A stretch of 7,576 bases of DNA from DATCYZ01 sp036526195 (GCA_036526195.1 DATCYZ010000093.1:1-7576); one strand, 5' to 3'. Counted from the stretch's first letter, positions 1 through 7,511 are shown. The notes: generated from the letters alone by a model not told the origin. Made by a program: numbers and translations.

Positions 1-1
1 C

Positions 2-532
2 GCCGCGGCCACGCAGGGCTACTTCCTGGTGCGCACGCGCTGGTACGAGACCCTCGCGCTGTTCCTGATCACCTTCACGCTGTTCCGGCCCGGGTTCTGG
101 TGGGACATGGTGTACCCGCCGTTCGAACGCGCACCGGCCACCGAGCTGATGAAGGTCGTGGAGGCCAAGCCTGCCGAAGCGCGGCTTCGCCTCTGGGTGG
201 AAGGCACCAGCATCGAGGGGCGGGAGGTGAAGAAGGGCGTGCTGTTGCCGCTCGGCCCTCAGGCGCCGGCGCGCGAGCGGCTGCAGAAGGCCGGCCTGAC
301 CGTGATGACCCTGGGCAGCGAGGTCAGCGTCGGACCGGTGCGCTTCGGCAGCGCGGCGGAAAAGCTTGGCCTGGAGCCGGGCCTGACGATCACGGGCATC
401 GAGCTGCCGGCCGAGCGTCCCGACAAGGAATGGATGTTCCTGCCGGCGATCGCGCTGCTCGCTCTTGTCATGGCCCTGCAGCGCGCGCGTCGCGAGACGC
501 CGCCGGGCGAGGGCGCGAAAAGCCCTGCCTAA
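2..532 (+). CDS. TRAP transporter fused permease, C-terminal fragment (DUF3394-type tail)
   Basis: This is the last 176 codons of a gene whose start lies left of the window; the frame is open from base 2 to the TAA. A GTG at 29 is in frame but is internal, because the family-typical stretch ATQGYFLVRTRWYE reads straight across it. The pieces are a membrane segment (about residues 17-30, ending in FTLFRPGFWWD), a soluble region of roughly 90 residues, a glycine-rich stretch GSAAEKLGLEPG that resembles a PDZ-like turn, a second hydrophobic segment (about residues 134-150) and a short basic tail. Known: this tail (DUF3394) ends the large 4TM/12TM fused permeases of tripartite ATP-independent periplasmic transporters, which use an ion gradient and a periplasmic binding protein to import carboxylates. 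Inferred: the missing upstream part carries the transport domains. The substrate cannot be read from the tail. It converges on the next gene with overlapping stop codons. Confidence 0.85.
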   Translation, partial: AAATQGYFLVRTRWYETLALFLITFTLFRPGFWWDMVYPPFERAPATELMKVVEAKPAEARLRLWVEGTSIEGREVKKGVLLPLGPQAPARERLQKAGLTVMTLGSEVSVGPVRFGSAAEKLGLEPGLTITGIELPAERPDKEWMFLPAIALLALVMALQRARRETPPGEGAKSPA

Positions 533-3366
533 ACGTCTTCCTGGAGCCCGGCGGGCGCGGCCAGGTCCGGCTCGCCGCAGCGCCTGAGGATCTCGGCGCG
601 CACCGCATCGCGCAGGCGCACCGCCGCCGCCCAGTCCTCGCCGTCGGGCACCACCGGTGCGCCGATCGTCACCGACACCGGCGCGCGCCGCAGGTACCAG
701 GTGCCGTCGCGCAGCACCGAGCGCACGCCGCGCAGCGCCACCGGGAGCACCGCAACGCCGGCCTGCGCCGCGGCCTGGAAGGCGCCGGTGCGAAACGCCA
801 TCAGCCCGGTGTTGCGCTTCAGCGTGCCTTCCGGAAAGACGATCAGCGACGCGCCGCCGCGGGCCGCGTCGGCCAGGTCGCCCGCATGCTCGCTGCTCTT
901 TGCGACGTCGAAGCGCTCCACGAAGCGCGTGCCGAAGCCGCCGAGCAGCCGCTTCATCAGCCAGTGTTCCTGGAACTCGCGCTTCGCGACGAAGGCGTAG
1001 CCGCGCGCCTTGAGCAGGCCGAGCAGCACCACGGCGTCGAGGTAGCTGGTGTGATTGACCGCCAGCACCACGGGCCGGTCGCGCGGCAGGTGCTCGAGGC
1101 CGTGCGCCACCACCGGGATGCCCGAGAGCCGCAGGAACCAGCGCGAGACGAAGCTGCCGGTGTTCCAGCAGGCGGGGCCCGGCGCGACCAGGGCGGCGAG
1201 GAAGGCGAACGGGAAGAGCATCGCGAACACCAGGTAGCCGCGCAGCGCGAACAGCATGCCGTCCAGCGTGCGCAGGCCGCGGCGCACCTGCGGCGCGGCG
1301 CCGGCGAGCACCAGCTTCGCGAACTGCAGCCAGACCGCCTGCGGACCCGCGGTGCCCGGGCCGCGCTCGTAGTATTCGCGCGCCGCGACGCGGCGGATCT
1401 TGCCGCTGGAGGTCTTCGGCACCGTGGCCGGCGGCGCCAGCACGATGTCGTCGGCCGGCGCGCCGATCAGGCTGACCGCGAGCTCGTTGATCATGCGCTT
1501 GAGGTCGTCATGGCGCGAGGGGTCGCGGTCGCGCATCTCGGCGAGCACCACGACGCGCTCGGTGCCGCTCGCGGCATCGCGGCTGCCGAACACCGCGACG
1601 CAGCCGCGGCGCACGCCGCCGAGGTCGCCCACCGCCTGCTCGAGTTCGTAGGGGCTGATGTTGCGCCCGCCGCGGATGATGATGTCCTTCTCGCGCCCAG
1701 TGAGGAAGATCACGCCGTCCGAGAGGTAGGCGCGGTCGCCGGTGTTCACCCAGTCGCCGTCAAACAGCTTCTTCGTCGCCTCAGGGTTGCGGTAGTAGCC
1801 GGAGGTGGAGGACGGGCCGGTGAACTGCAGCAGGCCTTCCTGCCGGTCGGGCAGTTCGAGGCCGGCGGCATCGACCACCCGCACGTCGTGCCCGGGAATC
1901 GCGGTGCCGCAGCCGATCACGATCAGGGGCGCGGGGTCGGTCTCCGGCGCGAGGATCGCCTCGCCGCTGGTGGAGAAGCGCTCACGGTCGAGCCGGTCCG
2001 CGCGCCACGGGCTGCCCGGCACGGTGATCGCCACGCCCACCGAGGATTCCGCCAGCCCGTAGGAGGGCGAGAGGCAGTTCTTCGGCAGGCCGTAGGCGCC
2101 GAACTTCTTCTCGAACTGCACGATGGTGTCCGGGCTCACCGGCTCGGCGGCATTGAAGGCGAAGCGCCAGGAGGACAGGTCAAGTCCCTGCATGTCCTCG
2201 TCGGCGATGCGGCGCAGGCAGAGTTCGAAGGCGAAGTTCGGGCCGCCCGACATGGTGCCGCGGTGGCGGTGGATCGCCTGCATCCAGCTCGCGGGGCGCG
2301 ACAGGAAGGCGAGCGGCGACATCAGCACCACCGGGAAGCCGAGCACCATGGTGGCGAAGCAGGCGCCGATCAGGCCGAGGTCGTGGTAGAGCGGCAGCCA
2401 GCTGACGAAGACGTCCTCGGGCTTCGCGTTCACCGCGGCGCCCATGGCGCGTACGTTCGCCATCAGGTTGGCGTGCGAGAGCACCACGCCCTTGGGGCTG
2501 CCGGTGCTGCCCGAGGTGTACTGCAGGAATCCCATGTCGCCGGGCTTGGCGCGCACCGGCGAGAAGCCGGCGCTGCCGCCCTTGAGGTCGGCGGTCACCA
2601 GCACCGTGCGCAGCGTCTCCACCTGCGCGCGCAGCAGGTACGCGAGCGGCTTCGCCTCCGGGATGGTCACCATCATGGTCGCGCCGGCGCTCTTCAGGAT
2701 GCCGACGTGGCGCGACATGTGGTCTTCGATGGTGGTCAGGCGCGCCGGCGGATACAGCGGCACCGGCACGCCGCCCGCGAGCAGCGTGCCGTAGAAGCAG
2801 TAGAGGTATTCCTTGCTGGTCGGCAGCATGATCGCGACCATCTGCCCGGGTTCCAGCCCGCGCGCGGTGAGTTGCGCCGCGTAGCCGAGCGCCCCGTCCC
2901 ACAGCGCCTTGTAGCTGAGCGGAAACTCCCGGCCTTCCTCGTACATGAAGACCGTGAGCCGGTCGGGCTGGCGCTCGACGTGGTACTCGAGCGCCTCGGT
3001 GAGCGTGGCCGCCTGGGCGTTGGTGGGGGCGCGCACGCCGTCGTGCTGCACCACGCTCGCCACCGTGGTGTCGGCGACGCGCGCCTCCTGGCCGACGCTG
3101 CCCAGCAGGAAGCGCAGCAGGTCGCGCGGCGTCTCGCTGGTGGCGAGCGCCTGCTCGGGCAGGCTGGTGCGGAAGGCCTTCTCCAGCCGCAGCACGACCT
3201 CGACGCGCGCCAGGCTGTCGAGGCCGAGTTCGCGCTCGAGCGAGGCATCGAGCGTGACGTGCGGCTCGGCCGTCGGCCGCGCCTCGCGCGCCACCGCGGC
3301 GATCACGCCGAGGAGCTTCTCGACGTCGATGGCGGCGTCGGCGGGGCGCGTGGCGGCGTCGTTCAT
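529..3366 (-). CDS. Three-module acyl enzyme: ACP - fatty-acyl-AMP ligase - PlsC acyltransferase
   Basis: A 945-aa protein with three modules. Residues 10-90 are an acyl carrier domain with LGLDSL at 47-52; Ser51 is the expected phosphopantetheine site. Residues 115-665 are an adenylating enzyme: YTSGSTGSPKG (283-293), SWLPLYHDLGLIG (322-334), SYGLAE (435-440), NTGD (541-544), GREKDIIIRGGRN (557-569) and the catalytic-lysine motif PKTSSGKIRR (650-659). The SPLAFLSRPASW region (350-361) and SGGPNFAFELC (373-383) resemble fatty-acyl-AMP ligases rather than CoA ligases. Hydrophobic residues 704-729 probably anchor it to the membrane. Residues 750-930 are PlsC-like: NHTSYLD (771-777, the H-X4-D dyad), a GTRFVER block (812-818) and FPEGT (844-848). 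All catalytic motifs look intact. Inferred role: activate a fatty or other carboxylic acid as acyl-AMP, load it on its own ACP and transfer it to a lysolipid or similar acceptor. It differs from Aas, which lacks the N-terminal ACP and places the acyltransferase first. The ATG at 3366 is the only sensible start, since no upstream in-frame start precedes the carrier domain; its ribosome binding site is weak. Acyl chain and acceptor are unknown. Confidence 0.88.
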   Translation of the reverse strand: MNDAATRPADAAIDVEKLLGVIAAVAREARPTAEPHVTLDASLERELGLDSLARVEVVLRLEKAFRTSLPEQALATSETPRDLLRFLLGSVGQEARVADTTVASVVQHDGVRAPTNAQAATLTEALEYHVERQPDRLTVFMYEEGREFPLSYKALWDGALGYAAQLTARGLEPGQMVAIMLPTSKEYLYCFYGTLLAGGVPVPLYPPARLTTIEDHMSRHVGILKSAGATMMVTIPEAKPLAYLLRAQVETLRTVLVTADLKGGSAGFSPVRAKPGDMGFLQYTSGSTGSPKGVVLSHANLMANVRAMGAAVNAKPEDVFVSWLPLYHDLGLIGACFATMVLGFPVVLMSPLAFLSRPASWMQAIHRHRGTMSGGPNFAFELCLRRIADEDMQGLDLSSWRFAFNAAEPVSPDTIVQFEKKFGAYGLPKNCLSPSYGLAESSVGVAITVPGSPWRADRLDRERFSTSGEAILAPETDPAPLIVIGCGTAIPGHDVRVVDAAGLELPDRQEGLLQFTGPSSTSGYYRNPEATKKLFDGDWVNTGDRAYLSDGVIFLTGREKDIIIRGGRNISPYELEQAVGDLGGVRRGCVAVFGSRDAASGTERVVVLAEMRDRDPSRHDDLKRMINELAVSLIGAPADDIVLAPPATVPKTSSGKIRRVAAREYYERGPGTAGPQAVWLQFAKLVLAGAAPQVRRGLRTLDGMLFALRGYLVFAMLFPFAFLAALVAPGPACWNTGSFVSRWFLRLSGIPVVAHGLEHLPRDRPVVLAVNHTSYLDAVVLLGLLKARGYAFVAKREFQEHWLMKRLLGGFGTRFVERFDVAKSSEHAGDLADAARGGASLIVFPEGTLKRNTGLMAFRTGAFQAAAQAGVAVLPVALRGVRSVLRDGTWYLRRAPVSVTIGAPVVPDGEDWAAAVRLRDAVRAEILRRCGEPDLAAPAGLQEDV

Positions 3367-3432
3367 GGCTGCGGCGAGTGTACACCGCGCCTGCGCCGCG
3401 CCGCCCGCCGCGCCGCCTGCCCTGCCGTGCGG

Positions 3433-4203
3433 CTAGAGGAGGATTTCCCGCGCCGCGCCGCGCACGTCCATCTCGAATTCGAGGTCGACGATCGGCGGCC
3501 GGGTGTAGTTCCAGACGATGCCGCCCGCGCCGGCGCCGCGCGCCGCGAGCAGTTCGCCGACAAGGTGCCCGACGTTCTGCACGGTGTAGATCTGCGCGCT
3601 CACGGCATCCTGCCAGCCGAAGCCGAGCAGCGTCATGCGCCGCTCCATTTCCTTCACCACGAACTCGACCTTTTCGCGCAGGCCCTCGGGCGAGGTGTCG
3701 TGCAGGCGGATGATGCGGTCGCGGTACGACTTCCCGGCCTCGCGCGCGTCGCCGCCGCCGGCCAGCGTGAACCCGCCGCGCTTCGCGCCGGGCGCCGGCA
3801 CCGTGTAGGAGAACGCGAACAGCATCGGTTCGGCGGGCACGTCATAGACCGGGCAGACGTTGGTGCGCGCCACCGGGTTCATCAGCGGGTCGCCTTCCTT
3901 GTAGATGCCCCAGCGCGCCAGCGTGCCGACATAGACCTTGTTGAAGTCGTAGAAGCCCTGGTCGGTGAACGGCGCCGGCGAGCGCAGTTCGCATTGCGCG
4001 AAGGCGGTGCTCGGGCGGCCGATCGACTTCAGGTGCGCTTCCACCGCGGCGAAGCCGTCGGCCAGCCGCAGCGGCTTCAGGAAGCGCGCGCGCTCGATCT
4101 GGTGGCCGGCTTCGGCCGCGACGCCACCGGAGTACTGGAACACGGCGCGCACGTAACGGTAGGCGCCGGGGGCGAAGACGGGGACTGCGGGCAGGTCGGA
4201 CAT
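3433..4203 (-). CDS. Tandem RidA-like protein, possible aminomuconate-type deaminase
   Basis: A 256-aa soluble protein without signal peptide or membrane segment. By eye it is two RidA/YjgF-like halves in tandem. The first (about 12-135) has a helix region, then FNKVYVGTLARWG (87-99) and NPVARTNV (109-116), which matches the RidA strand carrying its substrate-binding arginine (here Arg113). The second (about 143-250) repeats the layout: SPEGLREKVEFVVKEMERRM (171-190), GFGWQDAVSAQIYTV (194-208) and a closing strand PPIVDLEFEMDV (236-247) like the RidA end. The second half has no arginine at the matching place. Ordinary RidA proteins are about 130 aa, so this is double length. RidA relatives hydrolyse enamines/imines, and some deaminate 2-aminomuconate; from memory, similar proteins carry a 2-amino-5-chloromuconate deaminase (CnbZ) label, which I cannot verify. 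It lies 26 nt after livF with a good ribosome binding site, so co-transcription is likely. Fold assignment is moderately sure; the reaction is unknown. Confidence 0.6.
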   Translation of the reverse strand: MSDLPAVPVFAPGAYRYVRAVFQYSGGVAAEAGHQIERARFLKPLRLADGFAAVEAHLKSIGRPSTAFAQCELRSPAPFTDQGFYDFNKVYVGTLARWGIYKEGDPLMNPVARTNVCPVYDVPAEPMLFAFSYTVPAPGAKRGGFTLAGGGDAREAGKSYRDRIIRLHDTSPEGLREKVEFVVKEMERRMTLLGFGWQDAVSAQIYTVQNVGHLVGELLAARGAGAGGIVWNYTRPPIVDLEFEMDVRGAAREILL

Positions 4204-4212
4204 GGGCGGTGT

Positions 4213-4218
4213 TCCTTC
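4213..4218 (-). promoter_or_regulatory. Ribosome binding site of the RidA-like gene
   Basis: On the minus strand GAAGGA ends 9 nt before the ATG at 4203. It sits in the 26-nt gap after the livF stop. It fixes the start inside a much longer open frame, whose upstream part is only the shadow of livF, and it shows that the gene has its own translation start. Confidence 0.7.
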
Positions 4219-4229
4219 TCTTGGCGTGT

Positions 4230-4952
4230 TCAGATCGACCCGAGATAGGCTTCGCGGATCGCGGGGTCGTCGCGCAGGGCGGCGCTCGGGCCGGCGCGGG
4301 TGATGCGCCCTGTGTCCATCACGCAGGCGCGATGGGCGAGTTCCAGCGCGGTGGCGACGTCCTGCTCGACCACCAGGATCGACAGGCCCTCGGCGTTCAG
4401 CGCGCGCAGCGTGTCGCAGAGCTGGTCGACGATCGACGGCGCGAGGCCGAGCGAGAGCTCGTCGATCAGCAGCAGGCGCGGCCGGCCCATCAGGCCGCGC
4501 GCGATCGCGCACATCTGCTGCTCGCCGCCGGAGAGCGTGCCGGCGTCCTGCCGGTGGCGCTGGCGCAGGATCGGGAACATGGCGAACATGCGCTCGAGGT
4601 CGGCATCGATCGCGGCGGCGCCGTCGTGCCGCAGGTAGGCGCCCATCAGCAGGTTGTCGCGCACGCTCATGGCGGAGAACAGGCGCCGGCCCTCGGGCAC
4701 GTGCGCGATGCCAGCGGCGAGGAACGCGTCGGACTGCGCGCCGGCGAAGGCGCGGCCGTCGAACTGCACCGCGCCCTGCCGCACCGGCAGCAGGCCGGAG
4801 AGGGCGCGCATCAGGGTGGTCTTGCCGGCGCCGTTGGAGCCGACCAGGGCGACGATCTCGCCGCGCGGCACCTCCAGGTCCACGCCCCACAGCACCTGCA
4901 CGTCGCCGTAGCCGGTGTGCAGGCCGCTGACCGTGAGCAGCGGTTCAGACAT
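4230..4952 (-). CDS. livF: Liv-type ABC transporter ATP-binding protein LivF
   Basis: A 240-aa cytoplasmic ATPase, the usual LivF length. Seen: Walker A GSNGAGKTT (38-46), PEGRRLFSAMSV (86-97, typical of LivF), ABC signature LSGGEQQM (140-147), Walker B LLLIDE (160-165) followed by LSLGLAP, and VVEQD (194-198) in the switch region, where LivF proteins carry Gln rather than His. The residue after the catalytic Glu165 is Leu, where LivF normally has Pro (DEPSLGLAP); otherwise the motifs are standard. It pairs with LivG to drive the LivH/LivM permease. Its start overlaps the livG stop by 8 nt (ATGTCTGA), with an AAGG-containing ribosome binding site inside livG, so translation is probably coupled. 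The substrate class (branched-chain amino acids, amides, or aromatic or other carboxylates) cannot be read from the ATPase. Confidence 0.95.
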   Translation of the reverse strand: MSEPLLTVSGLHTGYGDVQVLWGVDLEVPRGEIVALVGSNGAGKTTLMRALSGLLPVRQGAVQFDGRAFAGAQSDAFLAAGIAHVPEGRRLFSAMSVRDNLLMGAYLRHDGAAAIDADLERMFAMFPILRQRHRQDAGTLSGGEQQMCAIARGLMGRPRLLLIDELSLGLAPSIVDQLCDTLRALNAEGLSILVVEQDVATALELAHRACVMDTGRITRAGPSAALRDDPAIREAYLGSI

Positions 4953-5712
4953 TCGCGCCGCCTTCGGCAGCCGCGTAGCGCCGCCCGAGGTAGGCCTGGA
5001 TCACGCGCGGATCCTTGACGATGGTGGCGGACTCGCCCTGCGCGATCAGCTCGCCGTGGTGCAGGACCACGATGCGGGTGCACAACGACAGCACCACCTT
5101 CATCAGGTGCTCGATGATCAGGATGGTGACGCCGCGCGCGGCGATCGCGCGGATCAGCGCCAGCGCCTCGTCGACTTCCGTGGCGTTCAGGCCGGCATTG
5201 ACCTCGTCGAGCAGCAGCAGCTTCGGGTGCATGGCGAGGCCCTTGGCGAACTCGAGGCGCTTGCGCATGGCCAGCGTGAGCGCCGAGGCGCGGCGGTCCG
5301 CCATCTCGCCCAGGCCGACGAACTCGAGGTGCTCGCGCGCCTCGCGGTCCGCCTCGCGGCCATGGCGCAGCCCGCCGGCGAACATCGCGGCGGCGGCCAC
5401 GTTCTCCAGCACGGTCATCTCCGGGAACGGCTGCACGATCTGGAAGGTGCGCGCGATGCCGAGGCGCGCCGCGCGCCACGGCGGCAGGCGGGTGATGTCG
5501 CGGCCGGCAAAGCGGATCGTGCCGGAGGAGGCCGGGTGCACCCCGGTGATCACGTTGACCAGCGTGGTCTTGCCCGCGCCGTTCGGCCCGATCAGCCCGA
5601 TCACCTCGCCCTGCGGCACCGAGAGGGTGACGTCGTTCACCGCCTTGAGGCCGCCGAACAGGCGCGTCACGCTGCTGAGTTCGAGCAAGGGGCCCTGCGT
5701 CGCGGCGCTCAT
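4945..5712 (-). CDS. livG: Liv-type ABC transporter ATP-binding protein LivG
   Basis: A 255-aa ATPase, partner of LivF. Seen: Walker A GPNGAGKT (42-49), GIARTFQ (85-91, Q-loop Gln91), Walker B LLLLDE (165-170) followed by VNAGLNATEV, and switch His202 in IIEHLMKV. The C-terminal YLGRRY (241-246) is typical. The signature is divergent: where LivG usually has LSYGQQRRLE, this one reads LTLAMRKRLE (145-154), lacking the Ser-Gly of the canonical motif. The start at 5712 was chosen because it forms an ATGA overlap with the livM stop, is preceded by GAGG (5721-5724) 8 nt away, and gives the normal length; the longer open frame upstream is a shadow of livM. It energises import together with LivF. 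Confidence 0.94.
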   Translation of the reverse strand: MSAATQGPLLELSSVTRLFGGLKAVNDVTLSVPQGEVIGLIGPNGAGKTTLVNVITGVHPASSGTIRFAGRDITRLPPWRAARLGIARTFQIVQPFPEMTVLENVAAAAMFAGGLRHGREADREAREHLEFVGLGEMADRRASALTLAMRKRLEFAKGLAMHPKLLLLDEVNAGLNATEVDEALALIRAIAARGVTILIIEHLMKVVLSLCTRIVVLHHGELIAQGESATIVKDPRVIQAYLGRRYAAAEGGANV

Positions 5713-6641
5713 GGCTTCGTCCTCGACCAGGGCAGACGTGCCGACAGCGCGAGCAGGCCCCGGGGCAGGAACATCACCAGCAGCACGATCAGCAGGCCGA
5801 GCACCCCGGTATGGAACTGCAGGAACTCGCGCCACACCAGTTCCTCGAGCGAGAGGAAGACCGCGGCGCCGAGCAGCGGGCCGAACACCGAGCCGGCGCC
5901 GCCGAGCAGCACCATGACGATGGCCTTCACGGAATAGAGCACGTCGAAGACGTCGGGGGGCTCGATGTAATGCACCCAGGAGGCATAGATGGCGCCCGCC
6001 ATGCCGACGAACACGCCGGAGAGCATGAACGCGGCGACCTTGTAGGAGGTGGTGTCGACGCCGAGCATGTCGGCGGCCGGCTCGTTCTGCTGGATGCAGC
6101 GCAGGCCGAAGCCGAGCCGCGAGTAGTGGGTGACCAGCATCGCGGCGAAGGTGACCGCGGCGAGGCCGAGCATGGCGTAGAAGAAGAACGCCGCCTGCAC
6201 GTCCACCGAGGCCATGCGCGGCACCGGCAGGTTGAGGCCCATGCCGCCGCCGGTGAGATCGGTCGCCGAGTTCACCAGTTCGCGCAGCACCTCGGCCACC
6301 ACCAGGCTGGCGATCGCGAAGTAATGCCCGCGCAGTCGCAAGAGCGCGATGCCGAGCAATCCGGCGAACACCAGCGCCGCGAGGCCCGCGAGGCCCCAGG
6401 CGAGGCCGAGCGGCAGGTCGAACTTCTGCGCCACCGCGCCGGTGTAGGCGCCCAGGCCGAAGAACGCCGCCACGGCGAAGGAGGGATAGCCCGCCATGCC
6501 GCCGATGAAGTTCCACGACATCGCGAACACGCCGTACATCAGCATCGTGGTGCCGAGGCGCAGCCAGTAGGCCTCGCCCGCCATCGGCACCAGCGCGACC
6601 AGCGCGAACAGCACCAGCGCCACGAGGGCGTCGCGCTTCAT
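5709..6641 (-). CDS. livM: Liv-type ABC transporter permease LivM
   Basis: A 310-aa inner-membrane permease with about eight to ten hydrophobic segments; the first (6-20) acts as a start-transfer anchor. Family hallmarks: MYGVFAMSWNFIGGMAGYPS (35-54), FFGLGAYTGA (60-69), RLRGHYFAIASL (102-113) and the cytoplasmic coupling loop QQNEPAADMLGV (184-195) followed by YKVAAFMLSG. The C-terminal GGAGSVFGPLLGAA (247-260) and FLPRGLL (291-297) are also typical. It forms the membrane channel with LivH. ATGA overlaps link it to livH upstream and livG downstream; its own AAGGG (6648-6652) stands 6 nt before the ATG, so translation is probably coupled. Confidence 0.94.
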   Translation of the reverse strand: MKRDALVALVLFALVALVPMAGEAYWLRLGTTMLMYGVFAMSWNFIGGMAGYPSFAVAAFFGLGAYTGAVAQKFDLPLGLAWGLAGLAALVFAGLLGIALLRLRGHYFAIASLVVAEVLRELVNSATDLTGGGMGLNLPVPRMASVDVQAAFFFYAMLGLAAVTFAAMLVTHYSRLGFGLRCIQQNEPAADMLGVDTTSYKVAAFMLSGVFVGMAGAIYASWVHYIEPPDVFDVLYSVKAIVMVLLGGAGSVFGPLLGAAVFLSLEELVWREFLQFHTGVLGLLIVLLVMFLPRGLLALSARLPWSRTKP

Positions 6642-7504
6642 GCGTAGCCCTTGCGCCCAAGCAGGCCTTCGGGGCGCACCAGCAAGATCCCGATCAGCAG
6701 CACGAAGGACAGCGTGGTGCCATGCTCCGGCCCGAACCAGAGCGAGCCGAAACTCTCGAGGATGCCGAGCGCCAGGCCGCCGACCATGGCGCCGGGCACG
6801 CTGCCCAGGCCGCCGAGCACGCAGATGACGAAGGCCTTGCCGAGGTAGGCCGGGCCGGCGAGCGGCGAGATCGGGTAGATCATCGCCAGCAGCGGCCCCG
6901 AGGCGCCGGCCATCAGCGCGCCCAGCCCGAAGGTGAGGGCATAGACGTGGGGCACCCGCACGCCCATCAGCGCGGCGGCCTCGCGGTCCATGCGCACCGC
7001 GACGATCGCGCGGCCCATGCGCGAGCGCGACAGCGTCAGGTAGAGCAGGCCGGTGAGCGCGAGCGCCAGCAGCATCGCCACCAGCCGGTCCACCGGCAGC
7101 ACCAGTTGCCCGAAGGCGAGCACGCCGAGCGGCGGGTCGAGGGTCAGCTTGCGGAAATCCGCGGTGAACGCCGAGAGCATGGCGTTCGACAGCATCAGGT
7201 CGAGGCCGAAGGTCAGCGTCAGGGTGAGCAGCACCGGGGCGGCGATCATGCGGTTGATCAGCCCGCGCTGCAGGATGTAGCCGAAGGCGAAGAACAGCGG
7301 TGCCGCGATCAGGATCGAGGCGAAGGGATGGATGCCGTACTTCACGTGGGCGAAGTAGGCGAGGTAGCCGCCCAGCACGATGAACGAGCCGTGCAGGATG
7401 TTGATCACGTTCAGCACGCCCCAGACGAGCGAGAACCCCGAGGCGATGCAGGCGTACAGGCCGCCCAGCACGAGCCCGTTGGCGAGGATCTGGAGGTAGA
7501 GCAT
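6638..7504 (-). CDS. livH: Liv-type ABC transporter permease LivH
   Basis: A 288-aa inner-membrane permease. Seen: N-terminal NGLVLGGLYACIASGFSLVW (9-28), NVINILHGSFIVLGGYLAYF (32-51), the coupling region RMDREAAALMGV (171-182), and GGLGSVPGAMVGG (231-243) before a final membrane segment ending in RPEGLLGRKGYA. Its stop overlaps the livM start as ATGA. The ATG at 7504 was chosen because LivH proteins begin with a motif like LYLQILANG and because the alternative in-frame ATG at 7543 would add 13 basic residues encoded by the hairpin at 7512-7539. No clear Shine-Dalgarno precedes either ATG, so the start is the least certain part; translation may depend on coupling to the upstream gene. Confidence 0.92.
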   Translation of the reverse strand: MLYLQILANGLVLGGLYACIASGFSLVWGVLNVINILHGSFIVLGGYLAYFAHVKYGIHPFASILIAAPLFFAFGYILQRGLINRMIAAPVLLTLTLTFGLDLMLSNAMLSAFTADFRKLTLDPPLGVLAFGQLVLPVDRLVAMLLALALTGLLYLTLSRSRMGRAIVAVRMDREAAALMGVRVPHVYALTFGLGALMAGASGPLLAMIYPISPLAGPAYLGKAFVICVLGGLGSVPGAMVGGLALGILESFGSLWFGPEHGTTLSFVLLIGILLVRPEGLLGRKGYA

Positions 7505-7511
7505 GTCAAGG

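Noticed and set aside
510..526. Small hairpin AGGGC-loop-GCCCT near the TRAP stop as a terminator
   Set aside because: The stem is only 5 bp, lies inside the coding sequence and has no T-run after it.
100..4248. A 1382-codon open frame on the plus strand, opposite the three-module gene and the RidA-like gene
   Set aside because: It encodes a low-complexity Arg/Ala/Gly/His-rich protein, typical of the reverse frame of high-GC genes, and it runs across several well-supported genes including the TRAP tail.
5811..6647. A 278-codon plus-strand frame opposite livM
   Set aside because: His/Glu/Arg/Gly-rich translation with no recognisable motif; it is the antisense shadow of a membrane protein gene.
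4945..6660. A 571-codon minus-strand frame that would fuse a long N-terminal extension to LivG
   Set aside because: The extension overlaps livM in another frame and is Arg/Gly/Ala-rich; the start at 5712 has a ribosome binding site, the ATGA overlap and normal LivG length.
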